Shown: positions 11,448-23,373, numbered from the stretch's first letter. The stretch is DNA of 64,000 nucleotides from Sipunculus nudus (GCA_026874595.1 CM049317.1:61532118-61596117), one strand, 5' to 3'. Numbers and translations: made by a program. Notes: generated by a model not told the origin, from the sequence alone.

Positions 11448-11515
11448 TGTGTTCTTGTCTACATTTATTGAAGGTTCATGAGGTTATCTTAAGTGAAAAG
11501 ACGTCAGACATCGGA
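11448..11515 (+). repeat. R4-like right-end fragment
   Basis: This fragment matches the right part of R4 copy 4 (about 44310-44375) through CTTGTCT, TTTATKRAAGGTTCATG, a RKRTTATCTTWAGT motif and GACRTCAGA. It may be the displaced right end of the R4 copy that starts at 8210. Confidence 0.4.
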
Positions 11516-11519
11516 ATAA

Positions 11520-13355
11520 GCTCCTTTAATATGCGGATTGGTCTTCAGTTGGGAGCAAATAAAATGCACCAGGGAATATAAGGGCAGATTTAGAGAGGCG
11601 TAGACCTGAGCCACTTCTTTTTGGTCACAAAAGGTTATTAAACCTTTGAAAATGATAACTAGATACGCTTTTTATATATATTAAATATTAATGTATATAC
11701 ACTTAATACCAAAAGGCAGCGCCGGTTTTTTCGCCCAGCAGCTTTTTCATTACAACTTCTGCATAATAGAGTTATGGTTAATTTTACTCTCGATCCCGGC
11801 ACACTTGTCTAAATGTACCAGGGTGTTGAGGAACTATTTTCTAAGATTTTGTATGCGCCCCTTGTACATGTGAAAGAAATTAGACAGGAAATTATCCCCG
11901 TATTTCCCGCCTCACTGAGAGCCCAGGATGGGTTTGATGTTGATAAAATCCTCACTGTTCATTTCCTAAACTCAGCTGATTTAATACATGTTTTATCATA
12001 TGTTTTGCAGGTGTTTTGCTTTAAAATATATAAGAGGAGGCGAAATATTTTTGCATGATTTTATCTATGCTTTTTGCTAAATTCCTCTAGTATAAGAAGG
12101 TACCCTGTTGTCGAGGACGTTAGGAAGAAATGCATCCTACTTATAATTGGCTTAGGGGTTTTAATGAAAAAAAAAGAAATAAATAAGGAATGAGCAAATG
12201 TTTGATAAAGGTAGTGAAGAAGTTATTACCACGATTATATTAACATATATTATTTAAGTTTTATATGATACATCTTGAATCAAAACTGCTGGAAGAAAAA
12301 ATAATGTTAGGTATAATTGGGTATACTGTGAAATGGTATAAGCAATTCAGTGGATTCGGACATACAAATAAATATACATTGTAAATGAGTAACACATGAT
12401 CAGTTATCACATTCCCTTTATTTAACATTATGATTTCTAAATAAATAAATTCTTATTTTTATGAAGGTACTGTGAGAGACGAAAAAGATAATGGAATATA
12501 ATTTCTTTAGTTGTGATGGATTCAATGTCTATTTTGTTTTGTTTATTGGTCAAAGAAAATCAGGGGTTAACGTAAAAAAGTACCCGCGATAGAAAACAAT
12601 TCTGCGAAATTACACAAAGCCTTCGATCCATGCGGGCTGAACGTTATCAACAACTCAAGAGAACATGAAATCTGATCCAATACTATAAATCCAACACATT
12701 TCGGGGGCGATAATGGGGAACTCAGCGACCTCAATCAAGACGGAGTCGCAGAAACCCAGTTTACAAGCTTGTGCGTAAATAACTGTATAGTTCAAATAAG
12801 TACGACGTCGGAAACAGATCTCATTTATCAGGGCCCATTCAATTGAGATAACGCGCCGATTGCCTAATTATTGCGCATGTGGCATGACCCAAGAATAGAC
12901 TAATGTGATAAGAACCACCTTTCGACAGAAACTGGTGGACCTTTCGTCCTCTCTAGGATTCTGTGACGGGCTCATTTCATCAATTCCAAGATAGGCGTAG
13001 AACCGTGCTCTGGCTAATATCGTAAAAGAGCCACACGCAACTAGCTGGTGCGAAAAGTTGACAGTTTGATCCAATAATTTAAGGTAATTATTTTAGCCTG
13101 ACAAATGAAACTGTGTGGCCTTCATCGTTAGTTACACGCATTGATTTTCTCGATTTAGACGGATAACAATACCTTCAGAGCTAATGCCCTGAGAATTTTA
13201 CTGACGGGGAAGGCCTATTGAATCACTTATCTCCGTCCGGGAACGTTGGTGTTCTTTTATTTATTTATTTTTCTGCAGTGTGAATGTACCAGAAATAAAA
13301 AAAAAATGATGCCGATGTTTTTATATCAGATATCTCCATTTTTGTCCACATTTTT
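11520..13355. other. AT-rich intergenic DNA, no gene seen
   Basis: No supported exon, RNA gene or transposon end. The frame at 12868-13074 (minus) and those at 11691-12058 are short and unrecognised. Confidence 0.45.
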
Positions 13356-13359
13356 TTTC

Positions 13360-14205
13360 ACAGAGGCGATATTGCAATAGTGATGCTAGCGCAATAACTT
13401 AAACAGAATATAAGGTGCAGTCACCATACTCACATCATTTATGCATAACAAAAAAGTCTTGGTCATACAAGAATATTGAACACCTTGATACATTTGTCGC
13501 GGTCACTGAGGCGACCATGCTGAAACAATGTTAGGTAAATATTATGAAAAGAATTTGAGATGAAGTCACCCCCCCCCCCCCCCGCACTATTGATGCACAA
13601 AATTAAAGGATAGGGAGTATGGATGACCTTGACGCATTTTTCAAGGACACAGGAGCGATCTTGCTGAAATAATTACCCCTTTCAAACGGCAAATGCAAAC
13701 TGTTTTCAAACCGTTTTGAAAACGTTCTAGAATGTTCACACGGCAATCCAAAGCGTTTACAAGCCGTTTTGGCCAAAGCAATTTTGATCAAGCTAAGGAG
13801 GTGGTTTCAACCCGTTTAAATGCGATGTTTTATTCGCTTAGCTTAAATGTCGTGTGATTGTTCTAACGGTTTGGACCCAGTTTTCAAGCAGCAACTCGGT
13901 AACAACGCGAATGCTTGTGTCTGTATGTTGTAACGTTGTTCCTCATGTTAAATGTACACAACACGTATTGGTACTAGATGTCCGTGTGAACACACCGAAC
14001 CGGTTTGGCCAAACCGCTTTATCCTAATCGGATTTAAAACGTTTTGTGTATGAAAGGGTTATTGTAAAATTATGAAAAGACTTTGAGATGTAGTCACCAT
14101 ACTCACACCACAGATACAAAACATAAAAGAATGGATGACTTGGGCACATTAGTCAAGGTCATAGAGGCGATCTTGCCAAAGTGATGTTAGCACAATAACT
14201 TTAAA
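13360..14205 (+). repeat. Tandem repeat, period about 145 bp, interrupted by a MITE
   Basis: Anchor AGTCACC recurs at 13419, 13564 and 14092, and GAGGCGAT/GAGCGATC at 13363, 13508, 13653 and 14164. After removing the 386-bp insertion (element plus one TTA) the spacing is about 142-145 bp in the AGTCACC series. Units share TTATGAAAAG, TTTGAGATG and a CATTTGTCAAGGTCAC-type run. A C15 run at 13569-13583 replaces the CATACTCAC text in the second unit. About 3-4 units are present. Tandem cores of similar length occur in bivalve pearl-type elements and an old bivalve satellite; a relation is possible but not shown here. Confidence 0.65.
13676..14058. mobile_element. Harbinger-like MITE with TTA target duplication
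   Basis: The element starts CCCCTTTCAAACGG and ends TGTATGAAAGGG, with subterminal inverted words GTTCACACGG and CCGTGTGAAC and repeated AACCGTTT/AAACGGTT boxes. TTA lies on both sides (13673-13675 and 14059-14061). The neighbouring tandem-repeat units give the uninterrupted sequence across this point, which supports the boundaries. A TTA duplication fits PIF/Harbinger. It is 383 bp long with no coding capacity. Confidence 0.7.
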
Positions 14206-15467
14206 AGAATAGAGGTACGGTAAACAAATTTAGGCCGCACAATATGAAGGGCTTTAGGCCAAGAATAGGCCAGACTTTTTTTTTCACCCAAGGTCAGACT
14301 TAACCCTCATATAAACAATGACTTATGAAAAGTAAAGCCCTTTTTATAATGTAAAATTTGATTTAAATAAAAATAATATTTATTTTTGATGCTTTCTTAT
14401 TTTCAGTTGTAGAATCCATTCGTCGACATGTACTGGATTCTCCTCTTCAGACTCGAAATGTATTAGCCCAGGGCTTTCAGGACCTTTTCAAACAAACCAT
14501 GCCATGAGAAGCGTGTTTATTGAGGCTATACCTCATTCAAATCAATATCAAACTGTGAGATGGCCATTAATGCTACAACCGAACCTAAACTTCCATGCAG
14601 TCTATAGTTAAAACGTTAAATTCGTATCCTAATGCTTATTTGGGCTTACGTTATATCAATTAGCGATCGATGTTTGTACACACAAACACACACACACACA
14701 TATATATACATATATTACGATTTGTGAATAATATACGTTCCGGCTCGGTTAGATGTCTATAAACCATGGCCGATTATCGCCTTGCCTATATCGACCACCT
14801 GAATGCCTCGCCGTAAGGTCTGCCTTCGTTGATATATGGCCGTGAGTTATGGCATAACACTTTTACATATCAGTTATTGACACGGACATTCCTACGTGAT
14901 GTGTTTATGGAATATATAAACCTCCGTTCCTAAATATTATCTCATCGCTATATATTACCTTTCCAGGATGCTATGGTCCAAAATACGCCTCATTCTCCAA
15001 AACTTATATAGCCATATATCAGACATGTAACGCGAATACAAAAACACAAAACGTGTATTGTATATTAACATATGTTTTGATGTGATTTCTTCCCCTCCGA
15101 ATATAAAAATATAAAGATCAAAATGTAAAAAGATAAGTAAGTTTTCTAGAATAAATGATTCCCATAAGACCTTGTTTTTATTTATTTTATGTACTGTAAA
15201 AAAAGTTTTGATGATTTACTAATGCGAGGCTTTCTCCATGGCAAGTTGGTGTCCTTTGGTAGTTTCTTGAGGTAGATAGAATAGGAGGACCCATTTTAAT
15301 GCATAATTCTGATTAAAAGTTTCCCCATTCTTCATTTTTTTTTATATTTAATAACGCTTACATTTTTTTTTAAGAAAAACAGTTATATCGATCAATTTTA
15401 ATTATTTAACAGACAATATCCCCTTTACGGGCTTTACTGTTCATTTATAAAATGGGCAACAATTGTA
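14206..15467. other. AT-rich intergenic DNA
   Basis: A (CA)n(TA)n microsatellite at about 14683-14716 is the only structured feature. No gene or transposon end was identified. Confidence 0.45.
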
Positions 15468-15552
15468 GATGAAATTTACACCCTAACAGTTGAAATCTAC
15501 ACCCATTCAGATGAATTGCGACACCCTTACTGATGAAATCTACACCTTGGCA
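15468..15552 (+). repeat. Four-copy 21-bp tandem repeat
   Basis: Four adjacent units of 21, 21, 22 and 21 bp share the pattern GATGAAATYTACACCCTWACA. The third unit is the most diverged. Confidence 0.7.
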
Positions 15553-17690
15553 CGCCTTTCTTTAATATAGCTAATCTATGATGATTGCAGTTGACTCGGG
15601 TTTGTACATGATCCGGGTGTGAAAGGGTAATGTTTCATGAGTGACCACTAAATATTGTAATCACCTGTTTCATGGATGTATAGGTCTACATTTGTTTTAA
15701 CCAATGTTACAAAAAATACAGTAATATCGTTGCTGCATCTAAACACCATCGTGTGTTCATTTAGTGCTAAACTCCTTACTGGATAAGTTCTTTGTATCCC
15801 GCGGTATTAACATTAAAATAAACTGAAATATATAAAAAATCCAAGCAATATCTACATGGTATTTTTTAAACAAATAATTGTTTTTCCCTAGACACTACTA
15901 GCTGATAAGCACATACGGTGTAAGCGTAAAAGCTATAATCACATTTCAAAATACTCAAATTTCTAGCACTTGAAAAGGCAATAGAAACTGACAACCGATT
16001 CAGGTACATCAGAAGAAATTGTTAATTAGGGATATTCTAAACCGTGTGAAACTACAATATCATCAAAATTTCGTATGTGTCAATACTATAATACAAAATA
16101 TTACACAAGAGGCTTATTTGAGCTATTTCCTCTATAAATCTCATACTATTGATAAAAGAAAAGTAAATGTACTTTTCGTGATAAAGAAGATGAAATAATT
16201 ATGAACATTTCTTCTGGGATTGGCCATTACTGTAATACTATGTTGCTCGAATCCGTTGTCACTATATATTTGTTACATAAGTCTTATTTTAATTTTTGTG
16301 TTCAATGTATGATATATGTCTGTTCAAAATAAACAAAAATAACAGTACCTAATTTAAAAAATAAAGAGTACCCAATTTTCTTTAGTAATTTATGGTGGCT
16401 GTTTTTTGCTTATGTATCTAGATAATCCTTTTAAATTTCCAACGAATTTTACCATGGTAATTTGGAAAATTGAACCCGGTAAAAAATTACATCAATAAAT
16501 AGACCTCTCGGTAGCGCGAATATCCCGTCAGAACAACCCCCCCCCCCCCCCCCCCCGACTCTCCTATGTATGTCGATTGGGGTTTTCTCTGGCACATGCC
16601 CCATCTCTACAAAAAATATTTTGAATATCTTGCTCAATAGTGTGCCATCCTGCACAAATAACCAAACAAATAGACAGGGATGAAACACAATCTCCTCAGC
16701 GGATTTTCATATTTTGTTATTACACTTCAAGGGAGAAAAGAGGCGAGTAATAAATACGCAAAACGCACAGGAAAACAAATTAAGGACTTCAGCTGTACCA
16801 GTTAAGTGAATGTATATATATTTTTACTTTTCCTGCACGGTGATAGTGTATTAAGGGTAAATTATCATGACAGTATTGTAATGTAGTCAAAACATAAGAG
16901 ATGGTCGACAATATTTCGAAATATGCCAACCGGATTTACAATGTCGAACATTTTCCCGAAAACAGCAGTACACTTTCAGAGAAGAAGTAAATGCCATGTC
17001 CCTCTGCTGTTTATCCAGTTTCTTTATAGAAGAACATTCGTAAACTTTAAAGGAACTAGCGGTAAAACTTCCATTCTGATATCCCACTTGCGACATCCAT
17101 GTATAAATCTATACCGACATCCGACTTGCGGTGTACGGGTTTTAGTCTCTCATATAAACAATAGGCACCGTGTCAAAACTGGTCGAATGTTTGCAAGCTA
17201 GCAAGGATTGAATGACTGATGAAATGCAACACGAATATGCCCCGAGGACAGTGCCGAGGTACAAATCTATCTGCGAATAGAGCCTCCCTGCGATTAGACC
17301 CGTAGCCGCAGAGAAATGACCAGAATAAAGATGGAATCGGATGATGAGCCCAGTATGTATGAGGAAACATTTATTGAAGCTGAGATGATCCGGGTATCGG
17401 TCGAATTTTAAAAGTTCATTTTGGTATGTCTGATATCTGTTCTTTAGTAGCTGGTATTCCTATTTAACTCAGACTTAGATTCACCATGTATGTAAATTAA
17501 ATGTTCGCAACTCTTAATTTATATTTTTTCACACACACATATATATATATATATATCTTATAAGCATATTTTTATATGAAATTATCACGGATTATTATTT
17601 CTTTCTGTTCGTCAGTGAACATTATAATAGAGGAGGGACGTATGTAGACAATCATTAGAGCTCCTTATTATTTGGGGTTTGAGACAAGCA
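15553..17690. other. Intergenic DNA with a C20 run
   Basis: A homopolymer of 20 C residues lies at 16537-16556 and a (CA)n(TA)n tract near 17530-17557. Frames at 16449-17370 are short and unrecognised. No gene is supported. Confidence 0.45.
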
Positions 17691-17805
17691 AATAAATACT
17701 TGTATATCAGATATCCCATAGTCTTGTGGTCTCCAGAGAAAGCCGACACCTAAAATGGCACCAAATTGTGACAAATCCACTAACCGGGGCCTGTACTTCC
17801 GGTAG

Positions 17806-18032
17806 TCAGATGGACATGGCGTTAGCCCAGGTTTACTTTTCAAGCCGGTCCGTATTCACGGACTCAGGGCAGTAAACCCGGGGTTATCTGACGGTCTGGA
17901 GGATATTAAACCATGGCTGGTCACAGTTTATCTGGTGGACCGGAAGGTCGACGTCTCGGCCCGGCTTTACTATGTCTCCCATCGGTAGGACCAGTTTATG
18001 ACCAAAAATCTCACGCACACGAACCACTTCAG
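17806..18032 (+). other. Candidate coding exon (unidentified)
   Basis: The stretch is GC-richer than its surroundings and two reading frames look protein-like. One is open from 17806, after CTTCCGGTAG that could be an acceptor, to a stop at 17986. It includes DIKPWLVTVYLVDRKVDV and could end at a GTAGGA donor at 17985. The other starts at ATG 17913 in a strong ACCATGG context, begins MAGHSLSGGPEGRRLGP, and could end at CAG|GTAACT (donor GT at 18033). The two are mutually exclusive. I recognise neither as a family. No following exon is visible. It could be a real first or internal exon, or chance. Confidence 0.25.
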
Positions 18033-18059
18033 GTAACTTTTGTTCCATATTTAGAATAT

Positions 18060-18263
18060 ATGTGTGTGTGTGTGTCTGTTTGCCTTTTCATAAATACACT
18101 TAATGGTCTAAACATTTTAAAAAATATTTTTATATTAAAATATATATTAAAATATATTAAAAATATTAATATTTTTATAATATTTAGAAATTATTAATAG
18201 AATAAAGTAACAAACCAGTACAAATGACCAAAGGTACTTGAGGGTGTTCAACTGCTTGAGCTA

Positions 18264-18318
<55 letters not shown>

Positions 18319-18380
18319 GAGGGAGGGGAGAGACAGAGGAAGGGAGGGGGCAAACAGTCAGGTCAGACTAAGAGAGGGGG
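18060..18380 (+). repeat. Microsatellite cluster (TG)n, (AT)n and purine tract
   Basis: A (TG)n run lies near 18060-18078, then AT-rich ATATTAAAA repeats, an (AT)n run at 18266-18314, and directly after it a purine-rich stretch (GAGGGAGGGGAGAGACAGAGG). The open frame at 18238 reads through the AT run and is an artefact. Confidence 0.85.
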
Positions 18381-18705
18381 ACGTTGCAATCCCCTTGTAA
18401 TCGGATTGAAGATATCTTATCTGTTAAAGACGGAAGTTTCTTCTCTGTCACTGTCTTTTTCAAAACTAAATCCATACTGCAGCCGTGTAAAAACAACCAC
18501 CAGGCCAAGAGGAAAAATAACACCAACGCACAGCACCATTTATATTGGTCTGAAGTGTGCGGTGTGTTCGTGGTATCTTAATTCGAGATAGGGTTGATAA
18601 ACCAAGTAAGCCGTGAGAAGAAAGTTATTCTTCTGTAAAAATGCCACGGAATCAGACATCCCTTTGTAGGATTTATTTCAAACAACATGAATAGAGAGCA
18701 TGCCA

Positions 18706-18846
18706 ATCAATGGCAAAGTAAACATGCCAATTTTTTCAGTTCCTGGACATTATTTTACCTGGCAGCTTAATCAACCATGGCAAAGTAAACATGCCAATTT
18801 TTTTCTCTCAATTTTTAGACATTATGTTACCCAATTGGTTAATAAC
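18706..18846 (+). repeat. Tandem duplication of about 72 bp
   Basis: GGCAAAGTAAACATGCCAAT followed by six or seven T occurs twice, at about 18710 and 18779. GACATTATKTTACC also occurs in both units. The 65-codon frame at 18700-18897 spans the duplication and is not considered a gene. Confidence 0.65.
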
Positions 18847-18899
18847 CTAGCTTTGGGGAACAAAATGTCATGGTTTTATTTTCCATATGATAGATGATT

Positions 18900-20550
18900 T
18901 TGAACAATTATTGCATTTTTGTTTATCATTAGTAGATTAGTTTTATATTATTTCATTTACATTTACATGTTGTGAATCATGAGACTCAATCAATCATATT
19001 ACCTGGCTAATTTACCAAATTAGTTCCTGGATTAACCCTGACAGGTCTTGGTAATTAATTAAGATGTGACAAACTTTTGTTATTATTTCATGTCAGCCGG
19101 AACAGAATGACGGCTAGTTCCTTCCACAAGCTTATATAAAGGCCTGAATTTAAAAAAATAGCCTCATAATCAAGTTTTCAGTTTTGAAAGCGTTCTTTAT
19201 GCGGTTTGTTCACCCGTACGGTAAGGCAATGAGATTGAAAAAGGGGTCCTATGGGGCATTGAAGTTCTGTAAAAATATGAGTAGGTTGACAGTTAGCACG
19301 GAAAAAAGGCTTGTAAGAAAATCACAGACGTTTCTTTGTCATGTGTAATGTTTCCAGAGCACGAGACAGGGTATTGTGCTGATAATCTGGGTTTCAGATT
19401 GTGCATGTAAGGCTGGCAGACAGTAAAACTCATTTGCATGGGTAAAAAAAAACCCTTAAGTCTCACGTGAAATGACTATATTTGCGTGCATATCTTTATT
19501 TTTTTTTTGGCGACACACGAACTCCTTCCATTGTGTCCTGCTTTTAACGGTGTCTGGGAATGTATATTACATGTATATATTTCGGTGGTCTGATGTGCTA
19601 AGAATCTTCCTTTGACCGACTCTATAGCGGAATATATTTACTTAGTGTGAAAAAAAAATATGAACAAATCTACAGCTAGGTAAGAGTGTGTATATGGAAG
19701 CGCCGTTTAGAAAAGAGACAAAGACAAAAAGGGGCAATCGTCGGGCAACAAAGTAGACGCCAAATATTGATCGTGTGTTGTTTTCAGGTCAGCTGATCCA
19801 ACAAAAAGAGTAAAACCCACAGGCTTAGATAGGAAACATCCATGATAAAAAGATTAATTAAAACCCATGTACGTTAATACACTATTTGTTATTCGTTGCC
19901 GACATATATAGCTAGTTTTGTTTAAAACCCCTACAGAGGGCGCCTCGGCAGGTATACTGAATCAGCGTGAAGCATGCTCAGCTTGGATGTAAAATCAAAT
20001 GATGGAATTAAAGGTTTGTCCAATGTGCTGTAAAATAAGAACATTCTTAGTCATTGTTTCATCCATTACTGAATGTTTGTATGTTCACTTTACCAAATTA
20101 CGCAAAAAGTACGCAAACCATTTCAGCAAAATTTCTTGGAAACGCAAATGAATTGTGGTCCGAATTCGGATAAAGGAACGTTTCGGTTGGAGGTTTTCGT
20201 CTTGGCGATGGTATGCGCTCTACTTGGTACCTTTGTAACAAAGTTTTCTTTAGCTAATAATGAATAACAAGAATGATTTAAATGTTAACGTTTTAGTTCT
20301 TCAGGGCATGAACGTACAAAACTGACTAGGTAGAGTGGATTAAATTTGTGGTTCTTATCGTCCTCGTGTACGGGCCTCGATTGATAAGATTTAAAAAGGC
20401 GTATGTTTAGGTCATTGTAACGTTGAAAACGACAGCTTAAGAGCCACATATATCCATCTTTCGTATACTCTACAGAACGTTGTCTTTATTCATAGTCACC
20501 GATAAATCTCGTGGTGCGAACAGTGTCATATCATTTATAGTGTGTTAATG
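18900..20550. other. AT-rich intergenic DNA, no gene seen
   Basis: No supported gene, repeat boundary or RNA. The frame at 20073-20267 is short and unrecognised. Confidence 0.45.
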
Positions 20551-20559
20551 TATGAACCC

Positions 20560-20780
20560 TCTAAAACACCAAGCTCCCTGGCAGCTGTGCCCACATCTGG
20601 AGTGCTGTAGATCTCACTTCCTCCGGCCATTTGATGTAATTCCCTATTTTCTAAAGCTTGACTGCTCCTCGATGACTTTCTGATATTATCTACCCAATCT
20701 ATAGTTTCTTTTGTCTTCTTTTGACCTAAATACCATAAGCTTCCACATTAAGTGCGTCTTTCAGGACCCCTAAACGTCCC
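20560..20780 (-). pseudogene. Possible decayed LINE pol C-terminus
   Basis: On the minus strand a frame reads KKTKETIDWVDNIRKSS and then a region with ENRELHQMAGGSE. The D/W-W-x-D-x-I pattern followed by a short A/DR-rich stretch is reminiscent of the C-terminal region of some non-LTR pol proteins. The frame is interrupted upstream and no RT catalytic motif is visible. Chance similarity is quite possible. Confidence 0.25.
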
Positions 20781-21275
20781 TTTTGGCAAATAATATAACT
20801 AGAATAATAGAGTTATCGTCGATTGGTGAAATAGTAACCCGGATTCTCCTTCAGTCTGATATGTTCTAGTTATCGGTCTCTCTGGCTCAAGATAAATGAC
20901 CCTTTCTCCGTCCACAAAATAATTGATCAAATGCTTTCAATGGGATTTTATAATATTTTCTTCTATTGGTTCCATGACACTGCATTTATCTTAGACTACA
21001 AGGTGAGGTAGATATTTCTAATATTAACCTGTGCAATTTAACAGCTCTTTTTTTCGAACACATAAAAATCGAACATTTCTGTCGAAGATACGTATAAATG
21101 ACGAAATGAATCAGTCCGATGTAAACTACACGTATGGCATGAAAGGAAGCGAATAATAAGATACAGATTTGTCAAAGTACACATAATACGGTGATTTATT
21201 ATACATTTATTATGTATTTATTATTTTGCCCGTTTGCCCAGAGATATCTTGTTTTGACAAATTGTAGCACCAATC

Positions 21276-21279
<4 letters not shown>

Positions 21280-21316
<37 letters not shown>
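21280..21316. repeat. (AT)n microsatellite
   Basis: An uninterrupted TA dinucleotide run lies in AT-rich unique sequence. Confidence 0.95.
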
Positions 21317-21318
<2 letters not shown>

Positions 21319-21492
21319 GAAAAAATAATGGTTTTGACTTGTTACTGTTACCAGTAGAGCACTCTCAGTAGAACACTCTCTACAAAAACATAGTAGTAGT
21401 TAATATATCCGACAACATTCGATTCCTCTTATATTTGTATAATTATAAAGCTCTGGTCCCATACCATAGAGCACTCAAACAGTTATAAATTG

Positions 21493-21496
<4 letters not shown>

Positions 21497-21555
<59 letters not shown>
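21497..21555. repeat. (AT)n microsatellite, 59 bp
   Basis: A perfect AT dinucleotide run, one of the longer ones in the window. Confidence 0.95.
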
Positions 21556-21556
<1 letters not shown>

Positions 21557-21879
21557 GGATGGTCTATTATTCATGGCTGGGTGAAAGTTGTACCACATTC
21601 TTAATCAATCGTTAAAAAATATACAATTCTGTTGCTATATAGTTAACTCCAACATGTTTGGGATTACACGGTTAGTTTGAGAACGTTTCTGCCGTTTTGT
21701 CTGCCTAAGTTTATTTTGTTTCATCAGATACCTGTAAGCGACAGCTGATGCAAAATCTCGATCATGGTTTCCGTGTCCTGGAAAGCATTCGCTGTTAACA
21801 TGAATTGTTATTGTGTAAAGCTCACTAAACGCAGGAATGTGTCATAGAATGAAAAAGGGGGAAATTCAGGAAAGACAAG

Positions 21880-22034
21880 TGTTACGGGGTGACATAAAAG
21901 CGGACCGAACTATCTCACTAGAAAAGCTTGCTTTTCTAGCGAAGAGGTTGATACGCCGGACTTGTGCGCCACCGTTACGGGTTCGAATCCCGGATCGGCC
22001 CCATATTTTCCTCTGAACAATTTGTCTTGTAACA
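21880..22034 (+). mobile_element. tRNA-bearing miniature LTR-like element (LTR-X), copy 1
   Basis: The element starts TGTTACGGGGTGACATAAAA and ends GTCTTGTAACA. CAAG flanks both ends (21876-21879 and 22035-22038), or ACAAG as 5 bp if the terminal A is shared. Inside is a tRNA-like sequence with a good Pol III A box, TAGCGAAGAGG (21937-21947), and B box, GGTTCGAATCC (21980-21990), 32 bp apart. The text GCCGGACTTGT resembles the anticodon arm of a threonine tRNA. A perfect 10-bp stem, CTAGAAAAGC TT GCTTTTCTAG (21918-21939), lies just upstream and overlaps the A box. GACATAAAAG could act as a TATA-like signal. Its ends and target length are those of an LTR, not of a SINE, and there is no A-rich tail. 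It is probably a solo LTR of a TRIM-type element whose LTR carries a Pol III promoter. An unusual SINE is the alternative. Confidence 0.7.
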
Positions 22035-23373
22035 CAAGCAAGAATTAACCAAATGTATTAAAGAACCGGTATGCATTGCTCGCTTCCTAGGCAGCTGATC
22101 AACGTGTCACGTGAACATTTTAGCAGACGACACAGGTGATTAAACCGTATCCGGGGGAGAAAATCGAAGTTAACAGGATTACATAGTGTCCAATCTTTAT
22201 GATAGCAAATGTACCTACATTAACAGTATAGAATATACGCCAAATGTCCATATGCTTAAACCACACAAAGTTAAATTAAACTTGAAGGTGAGAGTAGGTG
22301 TAAAAGATTTTTTTTTAATTTTCAGTAGTTCCGCTTTGGCTTATCAGCGCCATCTTGTGTCTGTGAATACACTTCGTATACCAGATGTAATGTATATATT
22401 ACCCAGTTGCAGTTATCAACAAATACTTCGATGCACCTAGTTTGATCCACTGGTTTGTTGTACTTCGATGCAATGGATTGTGACCAATTTTAAGTCGTGC
22501 AGATCTGCCCGTCACTTCTGATGCTGCTCTGTCAAGTTTGTCCGCCTGTTTATATGTCATTTTCCTCTATTTCTACCAGGGGTTTCGTTCTCCTGTGTCA
22601 ACAACTAAAACATCATATCTAGCTTACTTTCCCGTCTTCACGCGCAGCGCTAACCTTATTGATAAGGAAGACTTTTATGACAAAAAATTGCACGCGGATA
22701 TCTTTAAGTAAACGGAAATTACTTATAAAGACATGCGAAAGAATGTACCAAGTGCAGGCGATGCCATATTAGGTCAGTAATAATAATTAAGGGATATGCC
22801 ATATAAGTGCTAAGAACCAGTCAATATTATTCTACAAATCTGTCCGAGACATTGTTCCGTATAATGTGTTTAAGTACATATTTTCCGTTTCCAGGATGAC
22901 GCCATTACTCATACCTAAAACCGCGTTCAACTGCCTTCATACCCTCGAGTTGTTGTTTCACACTACACACGTGGTTATTCCCGTTTCGAGTTTTCATTCA
23001 TTCCACATCGGTGAAACCACGTCGGCAGATGATTTCGTTATATAACTGAAACTCATTAATACCGTATGCTTATCAACGCGTCGCAAACACGCTTTAGATA
23101 TATAATCAGTTCGAAAGCCGATTCCACAGTACATTCACAATAGGAAGAACACTAACGCGCATGCTCAAAACTGCAGACAGCCCGTCTTTGAAACGTAGTC
23201 AGGGTGTACACGAGAGGTGAATACCTGATCACTTTGGTAATAATAGTTTTTTTTTTTTCTTATTCGGTATGAACACAAGTGTATTGAATACCGAATGTTG
23301 AATTCGGAATAGGAGAAACGTATAGTATGAAAAGTGGAAAGCAAGCTACTTACCAGAAAGCTTTACTTAATCG
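22035..23373. other. Intergenic DNA, no gene seen
   Basis: No supported gene or repeat boundary. The frame at 22186-22440 has no recognisable content. Confidence 0.45.

Noticed and set aside
21937-21990. Functional tRNA gene
   Set aside because: A and B boxes are good, but the acceptor and anticodon stems do not pair properly and the same sequence is a repeat with LTR-like ends.
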